The notes beneath the pieces were generated by a model that saw only the letters and a list, made by a program, of their open reading frames with translations, did no database searches and was not told the DNA's origin. The position numbers and the translations under genes were made by a program. From JAGTVB01 sp964624765 (GTDB lineage: Bacteria > Pseudomonadota > Gammaproteobacteria > HK1), in the NCBI GenBank assembly GCA_964624765.1, contig CAZUZO010000015.1, positions 1-34,497 of the forward strand: a stretch of 34,497 nt of DNA. Direction: 5' to 3'. This document shows, one piece after another, positions 16,301-24,123 of this stretch. How positions within the stretch are numbered: the stretch's first letter is position 1; the number at the start of each line of letters is the position of its first letter.

Positions 16301-16832
16301 ACCAAAAAGTGATGGTGACCACGGGCACGTCGTCGACGCTCTTCGGCTGCACCAACGGCATGGCGACATCGGGAGGAATCTTATCGAGGTTCGCTTGGAT
16401 CTTGTCGTGGACCTTGACGATGGATGGCCCCAGGGGCTCGCCGACCTCGAAGCGCACCGTGACCAGGCCTTGCTCTCGCTGTGAGGTAGAATAGACATGC
16501 TTGACACCCGGGATCTCGCTCAGCATCCTCTCCAAGGGTTGCACGGCCAGCGTCGCCACTTGCTCGGCGCCTGCCCCTGGATAGGCGATGAGCACATCGA
16601 TCAGGGGAACCGAGATCTGCGGATCCTCTTGGCGAGGGGTGAACAGGAGACCGAGAATACCCAGTGCCAAAGTGGCAAACATGAGCAATGGCGTGAGCGG
16701 CGAGTCGATGAAGATGCGTGCGATATGGCCGGCCAGACCGAGGGGAGGCTGTTTCGCCGGAGGAGCCGGCGGGTGATGCAGTGCTGGACGCCGCGAGGGG
16801 TGCTTAGGAGGAGACGATGAGGGACGATTCAT
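13371..16832 (-). CDS. RND-family efflux permease (AcrB/HAE type)
   Basis: 1153 residues from the ATG at 16832; the longer ORF to 16976 is repeat sequence. The usual RND plan is visible. A first membrane helix (IARIFIDSPLTPLLMFATLAL) is followed by a porter domain (SVPLIDVLIAYPGAGAEQV). The proton-relay helix GILVDDATVVVENIF carries the two Asp. A second porter domain follows, and then the IALAGIEVRNSILFVDFAK helix. The clade with this VRNSILxVDF motif includes poorly characterised permeases. A C-terminal tail of about 50 hydrophilic residues is unusual. No membrane-fusion adaptor or outer-membrane channel lies in the window. No ribosome-binding site precedes the start, and repeat B ends 16 bases upstream, so native upstream sequence may have been replaced. 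The substrate is unknown. Confidence 0.9.
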   Translation of the reverse strand: MNRPSSSPPKHPSRRPALHHPPAPPAKQPPLGLAGHIARIFIDSPLTPLLMFATLALGILGLLFTPRQEDPQISVPLIDVLIAYPGAGAEQVATLAVQPLERMLSEIPGVKHVYSTSQREQGLVTVRFEVGEPLGPSIVKVHDKIQANLDKIPPDVAMPLVQPKSVDDVPVVTITFWSLEVNDYVLRSLAFDVLQRLKEVKDTGSAFVVGGSREQLRVEVLPERLAGFGISLDQVADTIRQANAERGAGMVEAEDRQFKVITGRYLRSAEDVARLVVGTFQGVPIYVRDVARLEHGPEETSQLVFYQTGSAYTGPLPVIDGAPAVTIALAKKEGTNGVTVAAAVLERLESLKGRLVPDNVYVSITRNYGKTANDKVNELLSALMHAAVAVSIISWIAIGRRPAWVVIIVIPLIILMTIWSAWALGYTIDRVSLFALIFAIGILVDDATVVVENIFRRWLLEDNTSIATAIDAVREVGNPTIIATLTVLAALLPMGFVSGMMGPYMLPIPALGSVAISFSLLAAFVFSPWLSYKLRPKLEALQRAEQKEKKVQEIIGRVYRPIVTPFVRSRPLAWLLFSGVVVAFLLACSLFYTQAVTVKMLPFDNKPEFNVVINMPEGTALPVTANVARRLSERLRSMPEVTALQIYVGTVSPFNFNGMVRQYYRRHEAWHADIQVMLLDKRARERSSHEIASAARELLFPIAQELGARIAVVEMPPGPPVLQTVVAEVYGPDAETRRQVAADLTALFEQVANIVDVDNYMAEPHATWRFEVDAEKATRRGITVESLNRNVDMAMGGYELGDLKQGRVLEPTSIVIQIPLQARSSMSRLGQLPIRTADGDSVPLAELGRFFQAPEDPVIYHKDLRPMEYVVGEMAGRLGAPIYGMLGVESLLEDYRTPDGTVLSGTLTGPPPASDVSSFEWTGEWTVTYETFRDLGLAFAAALVLIYILLVIEFNNFLLPATVMIPIPLTVIGIVPGHWLLGAEFTATSMIGFIALAGIEVRNSILFVDFAKNEVHRGLDIREAVIRAGQIRMRPIWVTDLTVMAGAAAILFDPIFQGMAISLLFGALTSVTLTMLTLPLRCVAASRAFYVPSAEEETLVSADRQGVAQASLAHPGEGGVEQPAPLESQAHAGSVTDPERSTQGSELCSGRKP

Positions 16833-16848
16833 TGCTGAATTATGGCGT

Positions 16849-17045
16849 TGGTCATCGTTTCGGCAGCTTGATGACCTTTGCCCTGGGGGCAGCCGCCCCC
16901 TTGGAGCAAGGGACACCGTGAAGACGTCCCTGTCGGCTTGGGTCCGGCATCCTTGCCGCACACACCCTTGCCCCAAGGGGTTCGGCTGCCGAAGGCTTGA
17001 GCACCAACGGTGTGCTCCAGAGCCACCCTGACGAAACGATGACCA
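16849..17045 (+). repeat. Repeat family B, full copy
   Basis: This 197-bp element has terminal inverted repeats: left tggtcatcgtttcggcag, right ctgacgaaacgatgacca, differing at one position. It is nearly identical to 34191-34386. The interior is GC-rich with further inverted segments (ccctgggggcagccgccccc). It is non-coding; ORFs through it are shared by both copies because the DNA is repeated. Confidence 0.88.
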
Positions 17046-17150
17046 TGGCCCGAATTATTAATAGCCCTCTGCTCCCAACGTTGTGCTCCCCCCACGGTTA
17101 AAAGCCGCAGCATCCCGCTGTGTAACCGACTATGCACGATCAGCCCCCTA

Positions 17151-17295
17151 AGAAGCTGTTTTAAAAATGTCACGAGCGCCGCCAAAGCAAGGCGCACGGC
17201 AGCGAGAAAGCGCAGTGTACAAGGGAGTACATGAGCATTTTGAGCTGCCGCGCAACGCAGCTGTGGCAAGCGCAGTAGTTTTTGAAACAGCTTCT
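17151..17295 (+). repeat. Repeat family A, full copy
   Basis: 145 bp running from agaagctgttttaaaaa to tttttgaaacagcttct. The 17-bp ends are inverted repeats with one mismatch. It aligns with 12042-12187 and with the partial copy at 1-55. It is a MITE-like, non-coding element. Confidence 0.85.
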
Positions 17296-17447
17296 CAGGG
17301 CTATGATCCCACAGGCGATGGTTGAACGTCCAAACCTTACCGTTTTGAGCCTAGAGGCTGCCTCTGGTTAAGAGACAGGTTAAGCTACTAGCGCAGGCGC
17401 AATTCGCCAGTTGTTCTGGCATCATTCGACTTTTAGAGTTATTTTCA

Positions 17448-18302
17448 ATGATAGAAATCAAGAACAAGCACACTGGCAGCCTCTTAGCTACGATCGATGG
17501 CGAGACACTGGCCGGCGCCGACCTACGCGACATGCATCTGGCAGAAGCCAACCTGCGTGGGATGGACCTAAACCGTGCGCTGCTCGACAATGCGGATCTG
17601 TTCGAAGCCGATCTCCGCGAAGCCAACCTTTCCCACGCCATCCTGTGGAGCGCTCACCTGGTTCAGGCAGACCTGAGCAACGCCAATCTGCGCAGTGCGC
17701 GGCTGAGCAATGGCACCCAGGCCGGGGCAGCCATCCTCACCCGCAGCACCCTGTGGGGGGCAGATCTGAGCGGGGCGGACATGCGCAAAGTGGATCTACG
17801 CGAGGCCAATCTCGCCCATGCCAATTTAAAGAGGGCCGACCTGCGCAAGGCCGTCATGCAAAGCGCCAATCTGTCGCACGCTTCACTACGTAACGCCCTG
17901 CTGATCGACGCGAATTTGCGCGAGGCGGATTTGAGCCATGCCGACCTCGTCGATGCCCACTTGAACGAGGCGAACCTTATTCGCGCCAACTTAAGCGGCG
18001 CCGATCTGGGAAGCGGTGACGAAGGGCATTTCGCGGTACTCAACCGAGCCAATCTGGAGAGCGCTGATCTGAGCGGAGCCAAGATGCGGCATATCATTTC
18101 AGTGGAAGCCAACTTACGCAATGCCAATCTCACCGGTGCTGACCTCACCCACGCCATTATCAGCGGCACCATCCTGCGCAGCGCGAATGTACGCGATGCG
18201 AACTTCGAAGGCGTGGAGTTGGCAACCGTCACGATGGATTTCGCCAATTTTTCTGAAGCCAGGAATGCCGACATTCCAACTTACAAGACGCACCTACGGT
18301 GA
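17448..18302 (+). CDS. Pentapeptide-repeat protein
   Basis: 284 residues. From about residue 20 to 275 nearly the whole chain follows the A(N/D)LxX pattern, for example GADLRDMHLAEANLRGMDL, SHADLVDAHLNEANLIRANL and LRNANLTGADLTHA. This predicts a right-handed quadrilateral beta-helix. There is one break around residues 186-195 (GSGDEGHFAV). No signal peptide or membrane segment is present, so it is probably cytoplasmic. Members include DNA mimics such as Qnr and MfpA, but most have no known role. It overlaps the next gene by four bases (GTGA), so the two are translationally coupled. Confidence 0.9.
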   Translation: MIEIKNKHTGSLLATIDGETLAGADLRDMHLAEANLRGMDLNRALLDNADLFEADLREANLSHAILWSAHLVQADLSNANLRSARLSNGTQAGAAILTRSTLWGADLSGADMRKVDLREANLAHANLKRADLRKAVMQSANLSHASLRNALLIDANLREADLSHADLVDAHLNEANLIRANLSGADLGSGDEGHFAVLNRANLESADLSGAKMRHIISVEANLRNANLTGADLTHAIISGTILRSANVRDANFEGVELATVTMDFANFSEARNADIPTYKTHLR

Positions 18303-19117
18303 GTACGCGCCTCCAGGCCGTCAAGGGCGCGCGTCGTACACCGGTGCCTCATGCGTTGCGGCCGCCAGTACGTGCGAAGAGAGGGTCCTCCTTCTGGGTG
18401 CGGCTCGTCTACCTGCTGATGGGAATCGTGGCGGTCTCGGTCAGCGCCGCATCCTGGACCAGCCGTTTGGCCGATGGCCGTCGCATTCAGGTCGATCCGA
18501 ATACCAATCGCGTCACGGTATTCCCTGAGAGAGGTAATGCACAGCAGCTCTGGGACGGTGTGCATCGCCTGGAGGACGGATCGACCATCACCATCCGCTC
18601 AGGGGTGATGGTGCCTACCAAGGCCATCGTCGAGCTACGCCAACGCCTGCCCACACCCCATCTGCCCGAATCCGATGCGTTGTGCCAACAACTGGTGCGC
18701 AAGGTGTGCGGCTTGCATGACGAATGCGTAGACCGTCCTGCCTGCGCACCTGCACGCCAGCTGTTGCAGATGAGTCAGGACCCGGCGCGAGACGCAGCCG
18801 AGGAGCCCGATCCCGGCGCGACCCCTTGGGCGTTGGAGCAATGCCGCCAAGCCCTCCAGGACGAGGCATTCTTCGCCGCCTGTGACAAGGCGCAGCGCGG
18901 CAAAGCTCCAACGCCTTGTGAGCAACTTTTGGACAAGGTGTGCGGCCCACAGCAGGAGTGCCGCCAGCAACCCCGCTGTTCTCTGGCAAAGCAGATGCTC
19001 GAGATGGAGGCCGAAGAACGCCGATCCGCGACCAACCCCGATGCGCTCACCTTTACCAGCCATCAGTGCCAAGAAGCGCTGGATGATGAGGAATTCTTCA
19101 ACCCCTGCCAACCTTGA
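18299..19117 (+). CDS. Membrane-anchored protein with two six-cysteine modules
   Basis: 272 residues from a GTG start overlapping the upstream stop. A basic N-terminus and one membrane helix (about 33-52; WVRLVYLLMGIVAVSVSAASW) would place the rest in the periplasm. After a region of about 70 residues that includes VHRLEDGSTITIRSG, a module is repeated twice. Each has the spacing C-x7-C-x5-C-x5-C, and further on C-x12-C with the shared ending ALxDExFFxxC. The even number of cysteines fits three disulfides per module. No CxxCH haem site is present. I do not recognise the family. The pattern may be a thiol, metal or disulfide module associated with the cytochrome gene downstream. Confidence 0.8.
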   Translation: MSTRLQAVKGARRTPVPHALRPPVRAKRGSSFWVRLVYLLMGIVAVSVSAASWTSRLADGRRIQVDPNTNRVTVFPERGNAQQLWDGVHRLEDGSTITIRSGVMVPTKAIVELRQRLPTPHLPESDALCQQLVRKVCGLHDECVDRPACAPARQLLQMSQDPARDAAEEPDPGATPWALEQCRQALQDEAFFAACDKAQRGKAPTPCEQLLDKVCGPQQECRQQPRCSLAKQMLEMEAEERRSATNPDALTFTSHQCQEALDDEEFFNPCQP

Positions 19118-19228
19118 ATCTGCTCTAAGAAACGGTCGCGCTTAACCCAGCGGCGTCGCTCGGCGCGCCCCACTACGGAAAAGATTCTTGGGTGCAATGG
19201 ACGATCAGCATAGAATACTCGTCGGCTA

Positions 19229-19275
19229 CGAAGCCGTTTTAGCAATGTCGCGAGCAGCTCGAGAGCCAGGCAGAC
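19229..19275 (+). repeat. Possible left-end fragment of repeat family A
   Basis: The sequence gaagccgttttagcaatgtc followed by gcgagcagc resembles the start of family A (gaagctgttttaaaaatgtc, then acgagcgcc). It is short and diverged. It lies in the 255-base gap before the multihaem gene, so that gene may have its own promoter. Confidence 0.35.
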
Positions 19276-19372
19276 AGCCGGAAGCCGCGAGACCTATCCG
19301 ATCGACAGGAAAGGAAGGCCCGTTGCCCCATCATGCTAGCGGGCAGTATTGCCGGTCTTTGCACAAACCTTG

Positions 19373-22210
19373 ATGCGCCCTCTGTATCCCGAGCACCGTC
19401 GCAGCCGCGCCCGGCCATACCGCCCTGCCATGGGCCCAGGTCTGCGAAAGTTGTGGTGGGTGATCCTCGGCGCCTTCGCGGTGCTGGCGGTCAACTCCGC
19501 CTACCTGGGGGGGATCACCCTGCTAGAGTGGGGATTCAGCCGGACCTATCAGGATTACTTTTATCAGCTGATGTTTCTCCTGCATTGGCTGGTGGGGCTG
19601 CTGATCATCGCCCCAGTCCTACTATTCGGGGCACTGCATCTGCGCAGCGCCTGGCCTCGGCCCAATCGACGGGCGGTGCGTGCGGGTCTGGCGTTGTTCT
19701 CCGCCGCATTCCTGCTGCTGCTAAGCGGCCTCCTGCTCACCCGCTTCGAGTTCTTCGAAATCAACGACCCAAACATCCGTCGGACGGCGTACTGGCTTCA
19801 TGTCGCGAGCCCGTTTCTGCTCCTTTGGTTGTACTTTCTTCATCGTCTGGCAGGCCCACCGATCCGCTGGCGGCACAGCACACGCTGGCTCGGCTTCGCG
19901 TTGGCGATCACCGGGGCGTTGTTCGTCGGTTACACCCTTGCTCCGCGCGCCATGCAACCCATCGGCCCCGAAGCGGGCGGCAACTACTTCCTGCCGTCCC
20001 TAGCTCGAACCGCCACCGGAAACTTCATTCCAGCCAAGACACTGATGATGGATGAGTATTGTCGCCAGTGCCACGAGGATTCGTACCACGCCTGGGCCCA
20101 CAGCGCTCATCGCTTTGCATCGTTTAATAATCCCGCCTATCGCTTCAGCGTCCGTGAGACGCGTCGGGTCGCTTTGGAGCGTGACGGCACCCCCCAGGCC
20201 GCACGTTTTTGTGCTGGCTGCCACGATCCGGTTCCCTTTTTGAGTGGGGCCTTCGATGCCCCGGACTTTGATGACCAGGCCGATCCCACCGCAACGGCCG
20301 GGATTACCTGCAGCGTCTGCCACAGCATCACCGGCATCAACAGCCCCCGGGGCAACGCCGACTATACCATCGCAGAACCCATTCACTATCCCTTCGCTTA
20401 CAGCGACCATGCGCTGCTGCAATGGATCAATCGCCAGCTCATTAAAGCCAAGCCCGCCTTCCATAAAACCACCTTCCTGAAACCCTTCCACCAACAGGCC
20501 GAATTCTGCTCCACTTGCCATAAAGTCCACCTACCGGTGGCGCTCAATCACTACAAATGGCTGCGCGGGCAAGACCACTACGGCAGCTATCTGCAGAGTG
20601 GCGTCTCCGGCCATGGGGTGCAAAGTTTCTATTATCCGCCGGAGGCGGTCCGCAACTGCCACCACTGCCATATGCCCCTGGTGGCAGCCCAGGATGACTT
20701 CGGGGCTCAATATTTCGATGATTCAGGCGTTCGCAAGGTGCACGACCATCGCTTTCCGGGTGCCAACACAGCCCTCGCGCACCTACTCGACATGCCTTGC
20801 GACGTACAAGACGTGCACCGGGAATTCCTTGAAGGCACGCTGCGCCTTGACCTCTTCGGCGTGCGACACGGGGGGACCATCGATGCACCGCTAGTCGCTC
20901 CGCTGCGGCCGAGCGTACCGACCCTGAAACCCGGGCAGCAGTACCTGCTGGAAACCGTCATTCGGACCTTAAAGCTCGGTCACCACTTCACCCAAGGTAC
21001 GGCTGATTCCAACGAAGTGTGGGTAGAGGTAGCCGTCCGCAGCGGTGGTGAGCTCATCGCGCAAAGTGGCGCCCAGACTGCCGACGGGACAGTGGATCCG
21101 TGGTCCCACTTCGTCAATGCCTATCTGTTGGATCGCCACGGCAATCGCATCGACCGGCGTAACGTGCAGGACATCTACGTGCCCCTCTACGATCACCAGA
21201 TACCACCGGGGGCAGCCGATGTGGTGCACTATCGGCTGGCACTACCGGAGACCATCAGCAAACCCGTGACGGTCGAAGTGAAGCTGCAGTACCGCAAGTT
21301 CGACACCGCTTACCTGAGGCATTTTCAAGACGCGCAGTTCTCACGCAACGATCTGCCCATCACCACCATCGCCGTCGACCGGGTCACCTTTCCCGTCGGC
21401 ATGCCATCCGACCCTGCGCCTGACCCCGATCTCAAGCCGCCCCTGGAAGCATGGGAGCGATGGAACGATTACGGTATTGGCTTGCTGCGTAAAGGCAAAC
21501 GGGGAGAGCTTCGCCAGGCCGAGCAGGCGTTCCTGCACGTCGAGCAGCTCGGCCACGCCGACGGGGCGCTCAACTTAGCGCGCGTCTATCTCCAAGAGGG
21601 ACGTTTGCCGGAAGCAGCCGCTGCCTTGCAGCGCGCTGCCAGCCAGGTGCCCCCAGCATCGCCTTGGTCCCTAGCTTGGTTCACAGGTCTCGTCAACAAG
21701 CAATACGGCCAGCTCGACGAAGCCATCGAAAACTTCAGACAACTGGTGGCCACCAACTTCCTTGAAGCCCGCCACCGCGGCTTTGACTTTTCGAAAGATC
21801 ATCGACTGCTGAACGAGCTCGGCCAGACCCTCTTCGAACAAGCCAAGGCCGAGCGCCACCCGACACGCCGCGCGGCACGTGAGGCGCTGTTGCAAGAGGC
21901 GCGACAATGGTTCACGAGGACGCTGGCTATCGATCCGGAAAACGCTAGCGCGCACCACAACCTCGCTCTCATCCACCAACAGCTCGGTGATCTCCGCACG
22001 GCAGCTCTGCATCGCAGCCGACACCTGCAGTATAAAGCCGACGACAATGCTGGCGACCACGCCATAGCGATCCATCGACGCCGCCATCCTGCCGCCGATC
22101 ACGCGGCCGAAGCGGTGGTCATCTATGATCTCAGGCCCGCCAAAGCGATGGTGCTCACCAGCGCAACGCCCCCCTCCGAGAGGCCACAAGAGGCGCGCGC
22201 CTGTCGGTGA
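19373..22210 (+). CDS. Membrane pentahaem c-type cytochrome with TPR domain
   Basis: 945 residues from the ATG at 19373; an in-frame TTG 24 bases upstream is the alternative. Five membrane helices occupy about residues 28-190. Histidines H71 and H89 in helix 2 and H143 and H157 in helix 4 could bind two b-type haems. Five CxxCH sites follow at 230-234, 280-284, 313-317, 379-383 and 429-433. The region resembles cytochrome c-554-type multihaem proteins (YCRQCHEDSYHAWAHSAHRF). A beta-rich region (about 490-690) and TPR-like helices (about 700-870) complete it. It probably moves electrons between the quinone pool and a periplasmic partner, but the direction and substrate are unknown. It overlaps the next gene by four bases. 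Confidence 0.88.
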   Translation: MRPLYPEHRRSRARPYRPAMGPGLRKLWWVILGAFAVLAVNSAYLGGITLLEWGFSRTYQDYFYQLMFLLHWLVGLLIIAPVLLFGALHLRSAWPRPNRRAVRAGLALFSAAFLLLLSGLLLTRFEFFEINDPNIRRTAYWLHVASPFLLLWLYFLHRLAGPPIRWRHSTRWLGFALAITGALFVGYTLAPRAMQPIGPEAGGNYFLPSLARTATGNFIPAKTLMMDEYCRQCHEDSYHAWAHSAHRFASFNNPAYRFSVRETRRVALERDGTPQAARFCAGCHDPVPFLSGAFDAPDFDDQADPTATAGITCSVCHSITGINSPRGNADYTIAEPIHYPFAYSDHALLQWINRQLIKAKPAFHKTTFLKPFHQQAEFCSTCHKVHLPVALNHYKWLRGQDHYGSYLQSGVSGHGVQSFYYPPEAVRNCHHCHMPLVAAQDDFGAQYFDDSGVRKVHDHRFPGANTALAHLLDMPCDVQDVHREFLEGTLRLDLFGVRHGGTIDAPLVAPLRPSVPTLKPGQQYLLETVIRTLKLGHHFTQGTADSNEVWVEVAVRSGGELIAQSGAQTADGTVDPWSHFVNAYLLDRHGNRIDRRNVQDIYVPLYDHQIPPGAADVVHYRLALPETISKPVTVEVKLQYRKFDTAYLRHFQDAQFSRNDLPITTIAVDRVTFPVGMPSDPAPDPDLKPPLEAWERWNDYGIGLLRKGKRGELRQAEQAFLHVEQLGHADGALNLARVYLQEGRLPEAAAALQRAASQVPPASPWSLAWFTGLVNKQYGQLDEAIENFRQLVATNFLEARHRGFDFSKDHRLLNELGQTLFEQAKAERHPTRRAAREALLQEARQWFTRTLAIDPENASAHHNLALIHQQLGDLRTAALHRSRHLQYKADDNAGDHAIAIHRRRHPAADHAAEAVVIYDLRPAKAMVLTSATPPSERPQEARACR

Positions 22211-24123
22211 AGTCAAAAAACCCTGAGCCCGTAGGTCCCTCGCCGGAGCCCGGCAACGATGCCATCATCGGTAAGGCGTTTCGCTGGTCTCTCGCGGTCG
22301 TGTTGGTCAGTCTCCTCGTGATCCTGACGACCCTTTATTTTGTTCGCTCGCCACCACCGGAGCTGCCAACGGTGAACGACGCATCGATTCAGGCCCCTCA
22401 GATCCCACAACCGATCCCGGTGCAGCCCCCAACTGTGACCTTTACCGACATTACCGAGGCCGCCGGAATCGATTTTGTGCACGTCAACGGTGCCGAGGGG
22501 CAAAAGCTCCTTCCAGAAACCATGGGCGGCGGAGTCGCTTTTCTTGACTACGACAACGATGGGCACCCAGATCTGCTGTTCATCAACTCGGGACCTTGGA
22601 ACGCCTCGCTCCACCCGAATTCCCAGCATTCCATCGCCGAGCTGTATCGCAACGACGGCACTGGGCAGTTCCAGAACGTCACCCGCGCATCCGGTCTCGC
22701 AGTCGCCGGTTACGGCATGGGTGTCGCCATCGGCGATTATGACAACGACGGGTGGGTGGATGTGTTTATCACCGCAGTGGGAAGCAATCACTTGTTCCGA
22801 AACGTCCAGGGCAGGTTCGTGGAGGTCACGGCAGAGGCAGGGGTGGCAGGGGGAGCCGACGTCTGGAGCACCGCTAGCGCGTTTTTCGACTATGACAATG
22901 ATGGCGATCTCGATTTGTTCGTCGCCAACTACGTGCAGTGGTCCAAAGAACTGGACCTCGAGTTGGGATTCCAGTTGACCGGCATCGGGCGCGCCTATGG
23001 ACCTCCCACCACTTTCGCGGGCAGCCATGGGTATCTTTACCGCAATGAAGGCGAAGGTTCATTCACAGACGTTTCTCTAGCGAGCGGCATCCAAATCACC
23101 CACCCGTTAACCGGAGAGCCTGTGGCCAAAGCGCTCGCAGCCATACCCGTGGACTTCGACCAAGACGGCTGGATGGATCTGTTCGTGGCAAACGACACGG
23201 TGCGCAACTTCCTATTTCATAATCAAGGCAATGGCCAGTTCGAAGAGGTCGGTGTGATGGCCGGGGTGGCCTTCGATCGTGATGGCAATGCGACCGGCGC
23301 CATGGGTACCGATGTGGCCCATTTTCGAAATGACGGTGAGATCGGTTTCGCCGTCGGCAATTTCGCCAACGAGATGACCTCGCTCTACGTCACCCAGGGA
23401 AACTCCGACCAGTTTGCCGATGAGGCGATTACCGAGGGACTGGGAGCAACCACACGTCAGGTTCTCACCTTCGGCCTGTTTTTTTTCGATTATGACCTCG
23501 ACGGCTGGCTCGATCTCTTTCAAGCAAACGGCCACCTGGAAGAGGCTATCAACATCGTTCAACCAAGCCAGCACTATGCGCAAGCGCCTCAGCTGTTCTG
23601 GAATTGCGCGCTGCGCTGCCAGCAGGCAACATTCGTTGCCGTTCCCCTTAACCCAGGCGAAGCACTGGCCACACCCCTGGTGGCGCGCGGCGCAAGCTAC
23701 GCGGATATCGATAACGACGGTGATCTGGATATCATCATCACCCAGGTGGGAGGCCAGCCCATGTTATTACGCAATGATCAACAGCTCGGGCACCATTGGT
23801 TGCGGGTCAAGCTCGTGGGCAAGCGGGCCAATCGGGATGGTATCGGCGCCTGGGTGGAGATCCGAGCGGGCGGGAACCATCAACGCCGCCCGGTGACGCC
23901 GAGTCGCAGCTACCTCTCGCAGACAGAGATGCCGGTCACTTTTGGCTTAGGTCAGTTCGCCACAGTGGATAGCCTTCGAGTGGAGTGGCCCGATGGCTCC
24001 ACTCAGGAACTGCACGGCATTGCTGCAAACCGCCTACTCGTCATCGAACAAAGTCCGTCGGCACCCGAACCTATCGAAGCGAAAACCGCTCACATTAACC
24101 CTAACGCTATGGTCTCGCCATGA
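22207..24123 (+). CDS. Membrane-anchored CRTAC1-type propeller with ASPIC/UnbV domain
   Basis: 638 residues from a GTG overlapping the cytochrome stop (GTGA). A membrane helix (about 27-47; WSLAVVLVSLLVILTTLYFV) without an obvious cleavage site anchors it. Seven FG-GAP/VCBS-like blades follow. Six calcium-type loops are intact: DYDNDGHPD, DYDNDGWVD, DYDNDGDLD, DFDQDGWMD, DYDLDGWLD and DIDNDGDLD. One blade is degenerate (FRNDGEIGFAVGNF). The end matches ASPIC/UnbV (DGIGAWVEIRAGG to LRVEWPDGSTQEL). It is a paralogue of the protein at 4612-6450. Coupling to the cytochrome gene suggests a shared complex on the periplasmic face of the inner membrane. Confidence 0.9.
   Translation: MKSKNPEPVGPSPEPGNDAIIGKAFRWSLAVVLVSLLVILTTLYFVRSPPPELPTVNDASIQAPQIPQPIPVQPPTVTFTDITEAAGIDFVHVNGAEGQKLLPETMGGGVAFLDYDNDGHPDLLFINSGPWNASLHPNSQHSIAELYRNDGTGQFQNVTRASGLAVAGYGMGVAIGDYDNDGWVDVFITAVGSNHLFRNVQGRFVEVTAEAGVAGGADVWSTASAFFDYDNDGDLDLFVANYVQWSKELDLELGFQLTGIGRAYGPPTTFAGSHGYLYRNEGEGSFTDVSLASGIQITHPLTGEPVAKALAAIPVDFDQDGWMDLFVANDTVRNFLFHNQGNGQFEEVGVMAGVAFDRDGNATGAMGTDVAHFRNDGEIGFAVGNFANEMTSLYVTQGNSDQFADEAITEGLGATTRQVLTFGLFFFDYDLDGWLDLFQANGHLEEAINIVQPSQHYAQAPQLFWNCALRCQQATFVAVPLNPGEALATPLVARGASYADIDNDGDLDIIITQVGGQPMLLRNDQQLGHHWLRVKLVGKRANRDGIGAWVEIRAGGNHQRRPVTPSRSYLSQTEMPVTFGLGQFATVDSLRVEWPDGSTQELHGIAANRLLVIEQSPSAPEPIEAKTAHINPNAMVSP

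Larger units (their letters stand above)
16833..17447. other. Repeat-filled intergenic region
   Basis: 615 bases between the divergent RND and pentapeptide-repeat genes. It contains a full family B copy (16849-17045) and a full family A copy (17151-17295). The remaining 17296-17447 is AT-richer near 17410-17447 and probably holds the promoter for the gene at 17448, but I cannot place clear -35 and -10 boxes. No gene is supported here. Confidence 0.6.

Noticed and set aside
16833..16976. N-terminal extension of the RND permease by 48 residues
   Set aside because: The extra codons come from repeat family B. The same peptide (MGQGCVRQGCRTQADRDVF) appears in the other full copy at 34191-34386, so it reflects repeated DNA rather than protein.
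18299..19117. Cytochrome c reading of the Cys-rich protein
   Set aside because: Despite many cysteines there is no CxxCH haem-binding motif.
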